From NCBI GenBank assembly GCA_023389315.1, contig JAEWEQ010000019.1, positions 1 to 59,698 of the forward strand: 59,698 bases of DNA, in the 5' to 3' direction. Source of the DNA: Actinomycetes bacterium. GTDB taxonomy: Bacteria; Actinomycetota; Actinomycetes; Actinomycetales; Actinomycetaceae. Positions 57,510-59,698 of this stretch are shown here, piece after piece. Within the stretch, counting starts at the first letter, position 1, and every line of letters begins with the position of its first letter. Both the position numbers and the translations under genes were made by a program. The notes beneath the pieces were generated by a model. The model saw only the letters and a program-made list of their open reading frames with translations. It made no database searches and was not told where the DNA came from.

Positions 57510-59698
57510 ATGAGAACTGAATCGAACCGGCTCAAACCCGCCCTCGTGGCGCTAATTGGGCTGGTTGCAATAGTGCTGTCCGGATGCGGGCTCAAACCCG
57601 CGTCTGTGACTACTTTTGACGAGAACTTCAAGGGTGAGCGCGTCATCACCGTGACCATCGCTCAAAAGGAGGTTACGGAAAACACCACTGGTGGTGCGGA
57701 GGCTGCGGACGCGGCCATCAACAAGCACCTCCCGGAGGGAATCACTTACAGTGGTTCGTCCACTTCGGGGGAGAACCTGGTCGGGACTTTCACCATCGCC
57801 TTCGATAACTTGGATGATTACAAAGCCAAGATGCTCTCGCTTTTGGAGGCTTCGGGTAAGACCGAACCAGTGATAGAGATCCGACACGCAAAAGAAGGCC
57901 TGGTCACCGGGTTCTCCGCGGAAGAGAACTTCACTGACGCCGACCTGTTGGGGTGGGCCAAGGAAGCGTTGATTGCCGAGGGCGTGGTGAAGGACTCCAC
58001 CGTCAGCGTTTTCGATTCTCCCGAAAACCCGGTGGTGAAGTTCGCGGACAAAACCTACACCTCTGATTGGACCTCCATAAAGATCGATGACGTGGTGGAC
58101 AACGGCGTACACACCGCCGTGATGGTGATTTCGCTGATCCCAGGGGAGAACTTCCAAACCTCCTTGCACTTGGATAACCGTGAACCCATGACGGCTATTC
58201 AGCGCGAAAAGGTGACCGAGTACCTCAATGGTCACCTGCCGGAGGGTGCCACTATCTCGAACGAAAAGCCCGATAAGAGCGTTGTCTCTACCGACTCCCC
58301 GGTGACCGTTAAGTTCACCGCGGAAAGTTTCGAGGACGCCCTGGCCAAACTCCAGACCTTGATGGGCCAATCCAAGACAGCGGTCCAACTGGGTGAAGGT
58401 AGCACGGTTCCCGGCACACTGGTGGTGAACCGCACCATTAGCGGTGAGCTTGACTGTGGAGTGCTGTGTTCGACCTCGTGGTCAGAACCCTGGCTGTATC
58501 TCAAGATTCCCGCTTCTTGGAAACTGGTGGACGGCAGGGGCCTAACTGCGGTGGGTGCGGCCATGGATAACGACTATGAATACGTCTATGCCACGGCAGG
58601 TACTTTCAAGGGGAACCTGGAAACTACCCTCCCGATTGAGAGCGTCAAGACCGACTTGGCGGTGGGCCTCGGTGGCGGGCTGACCTACACCATGGATGTG
58701 GTGGTTGATGGTAAAGCCGATCCGTCATTGAAGGAAAGCTACGATGCGGTTTTAACGGTCGATGAGTCGATTGGTGAGGTGTCGAGTTCCGACAAGGACG
58801 GCACCTGGACTTACACGATCAAGGTGAAGGGGAAGGATGCTGCCCAGCTGTCTTCTAAGCTCAACCGGTTCATCCCCGATTCCGAAGTGGTGGCGACGGA
58901 CCTGAGCGCACAGATGCGTAAAGGAACCCGTTACACGGTCAACATTCCGGTTTCACAGTTCCTGGGCGACGCGATCGCTAGCGAAGAAATCGAGCAGACC
59001 GTGTCCTTGCCGTTCATGCATTCGCTGGTTGACCCGCAACGCTACCTGGGCGTTTTCGAGGACGTTAAGGGCCGTAACCTGACGGTCACACAGGAGGCCG
59101 CGCGCAGCGACCTTGTCTTCGAAGAGTCCGGTCCCAGTCTGGCGACTTTCATTGTGTGGGGCGTGCTTCTGGGGCTAGTGGTGATTGCGGGGATCGTGGG
59201 TTGGTTCTTCCGCGACAAGATTAAGGCGAAGTTGGAGAAGGGACGCCAGGCTCGCGCCTTGGCGGCCCAGCAGCAAGCGCAGGCGCAGGCCGAGTACCAA
59301 GCGCAGCAGGCCGAGTACCAGGCCAGCCAGCAATACGCGGCCACCCCGCCTCCCCCAGCCGCGCAGCCATACGCGCCCGGCCCAATTCCAGGAGCCACCC
59401 CTGCTCCCGGCCCGATCCCCGGAACCACCCCTGCGCCCGGAGCCACCCCTGTTCCCGGCCCGATCCCGCCTGCTAGTTCGGTTCCCCCGGCTAGCTCTGT
59501 GCCCGCAGCGGGTTACTTCGCAGCTGCGGCCGGTTCCGCGTCGTCGGCTCCTGGGCCCGTTCCGCCACCGTCCTCGGCACCCACGGCTCCGCCGCCGACC
59601 GCACCCTCCGCGCCGGGCGCGAACGCAGCCGCACTGCCGCCCCCGGCGGCAACACCGCCAACCGTCTACCCCGGTTACGTTCCTCCCCCGGCGGCGCC
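57510..59698 (+). CDS. Lipoprotein with repeated LppM-like extracellular domains, one TM and Pro-rich tail (partial at 3' end)
   Basis: The frame is open from the ATG at 57510 to the window edge (729 codons, no stop), so the C-terminus is missing. The signal ends in VLSGC near residue 26. An extracytoplasmic part (~25-540) contains repeated blocks: residues ~45-115 (INKHLPEGITYSG then FTIAFDNLDDYKAKMLSLLEAS) and ~225-290 (YLNGHLPEGATISN then VKFTAESFEDALAKLQTLMGQS) are clearly related, and a third, weaker copy lies near 420-460. It recalls LppM-like actinobacterial lipoproteins. A membrane span (FIVWGVLLGLVVIAGIVGWFF, ~550-570) is followed by a basic, Gln/Ala-rich and then Pro-rich tail (PGPIPGTTPAPG repeats). 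An inside tail with an outside lipid anchor is an unusual topology. Confidence 0.8.
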   Translation, partial: MRTESNRLKPALVALIGLVAIVLSGCGLKPASVTTFDENFKGERVITVTIAQKEVTENTTGGAEAADAAINKHLPEGITYSGSSTSGENLVGTFTIAFDNLDDYKAKMLSLLEASGKTEPVIEIRHAKEGLVTGFSAEENFTDADLLGWAKEALIAEGVVKDSTVSVFDSPENPVVKFADKTYTSDWTSIKIDDVVDNGVHTAVMVISLIPGENFQTSLHLDNREPMTAIQREKVTEYLNGHLPEGATISNEKPDKSVVSTDSPVTVKFTAESFEDALAKLQTLMGQSKTAVQLGEGSTVPGTLVVNRTISGELDCGVLCSTSWSEPWLYLKIPASWKLVDGRGLTAVGAAMDNDYEYVYATAGTFKGNLETTLPIESVKTDLAVGLGGGLTYTMDVVVDGKADPSLKESYDAVLTVDESIGEVSSSDKDGTWTYTIKVKGKDAAQLSSKLNRFIPDSEVVATDLSAQMRKGTRYTVNIPVSQFLGDAIASEEIEQTVSLPFMHSLVDPQRYLGVFEDVKGRNLTVTQEAARSDLVFEESGPSLATFIVWGVLLGLVVIAGIVGWFFRDKIKAKLEKGRQARALAAQQQAQAQAEYQAQQAEYQASQQYAATPPPPAAQPYAPGPIPGATPAPGPIPGTTPAPGATPVPGPIPPASSVPPASSVPAAGYFAAAAGSASSAPGPVPPPSSAPTAPPPTAPSAPGANAAALPPPAATPPTVYPGYVPPPAA

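Noticed and set aside
57552..58388. 278-codon minus-strand frame inside the last lipoprotein gene
   Set aside because: The plus frame has a lipobox, repeated domains and a membrane span. The antisense frame has no family features.

Overview
The window looks like chromosomal DNA of a high-GC Gram-positive bacterium. Family types and gene style (NarGHJI, LutABC, a sortase-anchored LPVTG protein, FCD-type GntR and ROK regulators, a DUF6541-like membrane protein, GTG/TTG starts, lipoproteins rather than periplasmic forms) point to the Actinomycetia, and the set is compatible with an Actinomyces/Actinotignum/Trueperella-like member of the Actinomycetaceae. The genus is inference only. I saw no rRNA, tRNA, prophage, IS element or CRISPR array.

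Layout. 0-1.2 kb: a 32-bp palindromic terminator and a possibly split secreted protein. 1.2-5.2 kb (minus): threonine-to-glycine genes tdh and kbl, separated by a Fic-family gene and a striking 40-bp-periodic operator-like array. 5.2-10.9 kb (minus): a CUT1 sugar ABC transporter led by an unusual fusion of a ROK regulator to a Gfo/Idh/MocA dehydrogenase. 11.5-14.9 kb (plus): a GT4 glycosyltransferase and a large DUF6541-like membrane protein. 15-16.4 kb (minus): an orphan AztD-like zinc lipoprotein behind a Zur-like box. 16.8-23.7 kb (plus): lactate permease, lutABC, a sulfide:quinone reductase-like flavoprotein and a 58-residue protein. 23.9-26.1 kb: LPVTG-anchored 5'-nucleotidase. 26.2-36.7 kb (minus): a winged-helix regulator and narK-narK-narG-narH-narJ-narI. 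37.3-41.4 kb (plus): a MacA/MacB-like export system and a lipoprotein polysaccharide deacetylase. 41.3-42.3 kb (minus): mobA with a repetitive insert, then a glycerate kinase remnant. 42.5-50.8 kb (minus): a sialic acid operon (family-5 binding protein, DppB, fused DppC-DppD, DppF, nanA, nanK, nanE), divergent from a sialidase and an FCD GntR regulator (51.1-54.4 kb). 54.5-59.7 kb: RidA, a frameshifted membrane-protein pseudogene, a rhodanese, a Pro-rich membrane protein and a Pro-rich lipoprotein running off the window.

How it fits together. Lactate uptake and LutABC, with the SQR-like enzyme, can feed electrons to the quinone pool, which NarGHI can drain to nitrate. MobA supplies the molybdenum cofactor for NarG. 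The sialidase and nan operon turn sialylated glycans into intermediates on the way to amino-sugar metabolism.

The most unusual signal is not a gene. The octamer CGTCCTCG/CGAGGACG occurs about 57 times by eye, roughly one per kb, in both orientations, in five of the six reading frames and between genes. Twelve copies extend to the exact 11-mer CCGTCCTCGCC. This is far above chance and resembles a genome-wide functional word such as an uptake-sequence-like, Chi-like or other architecture element.
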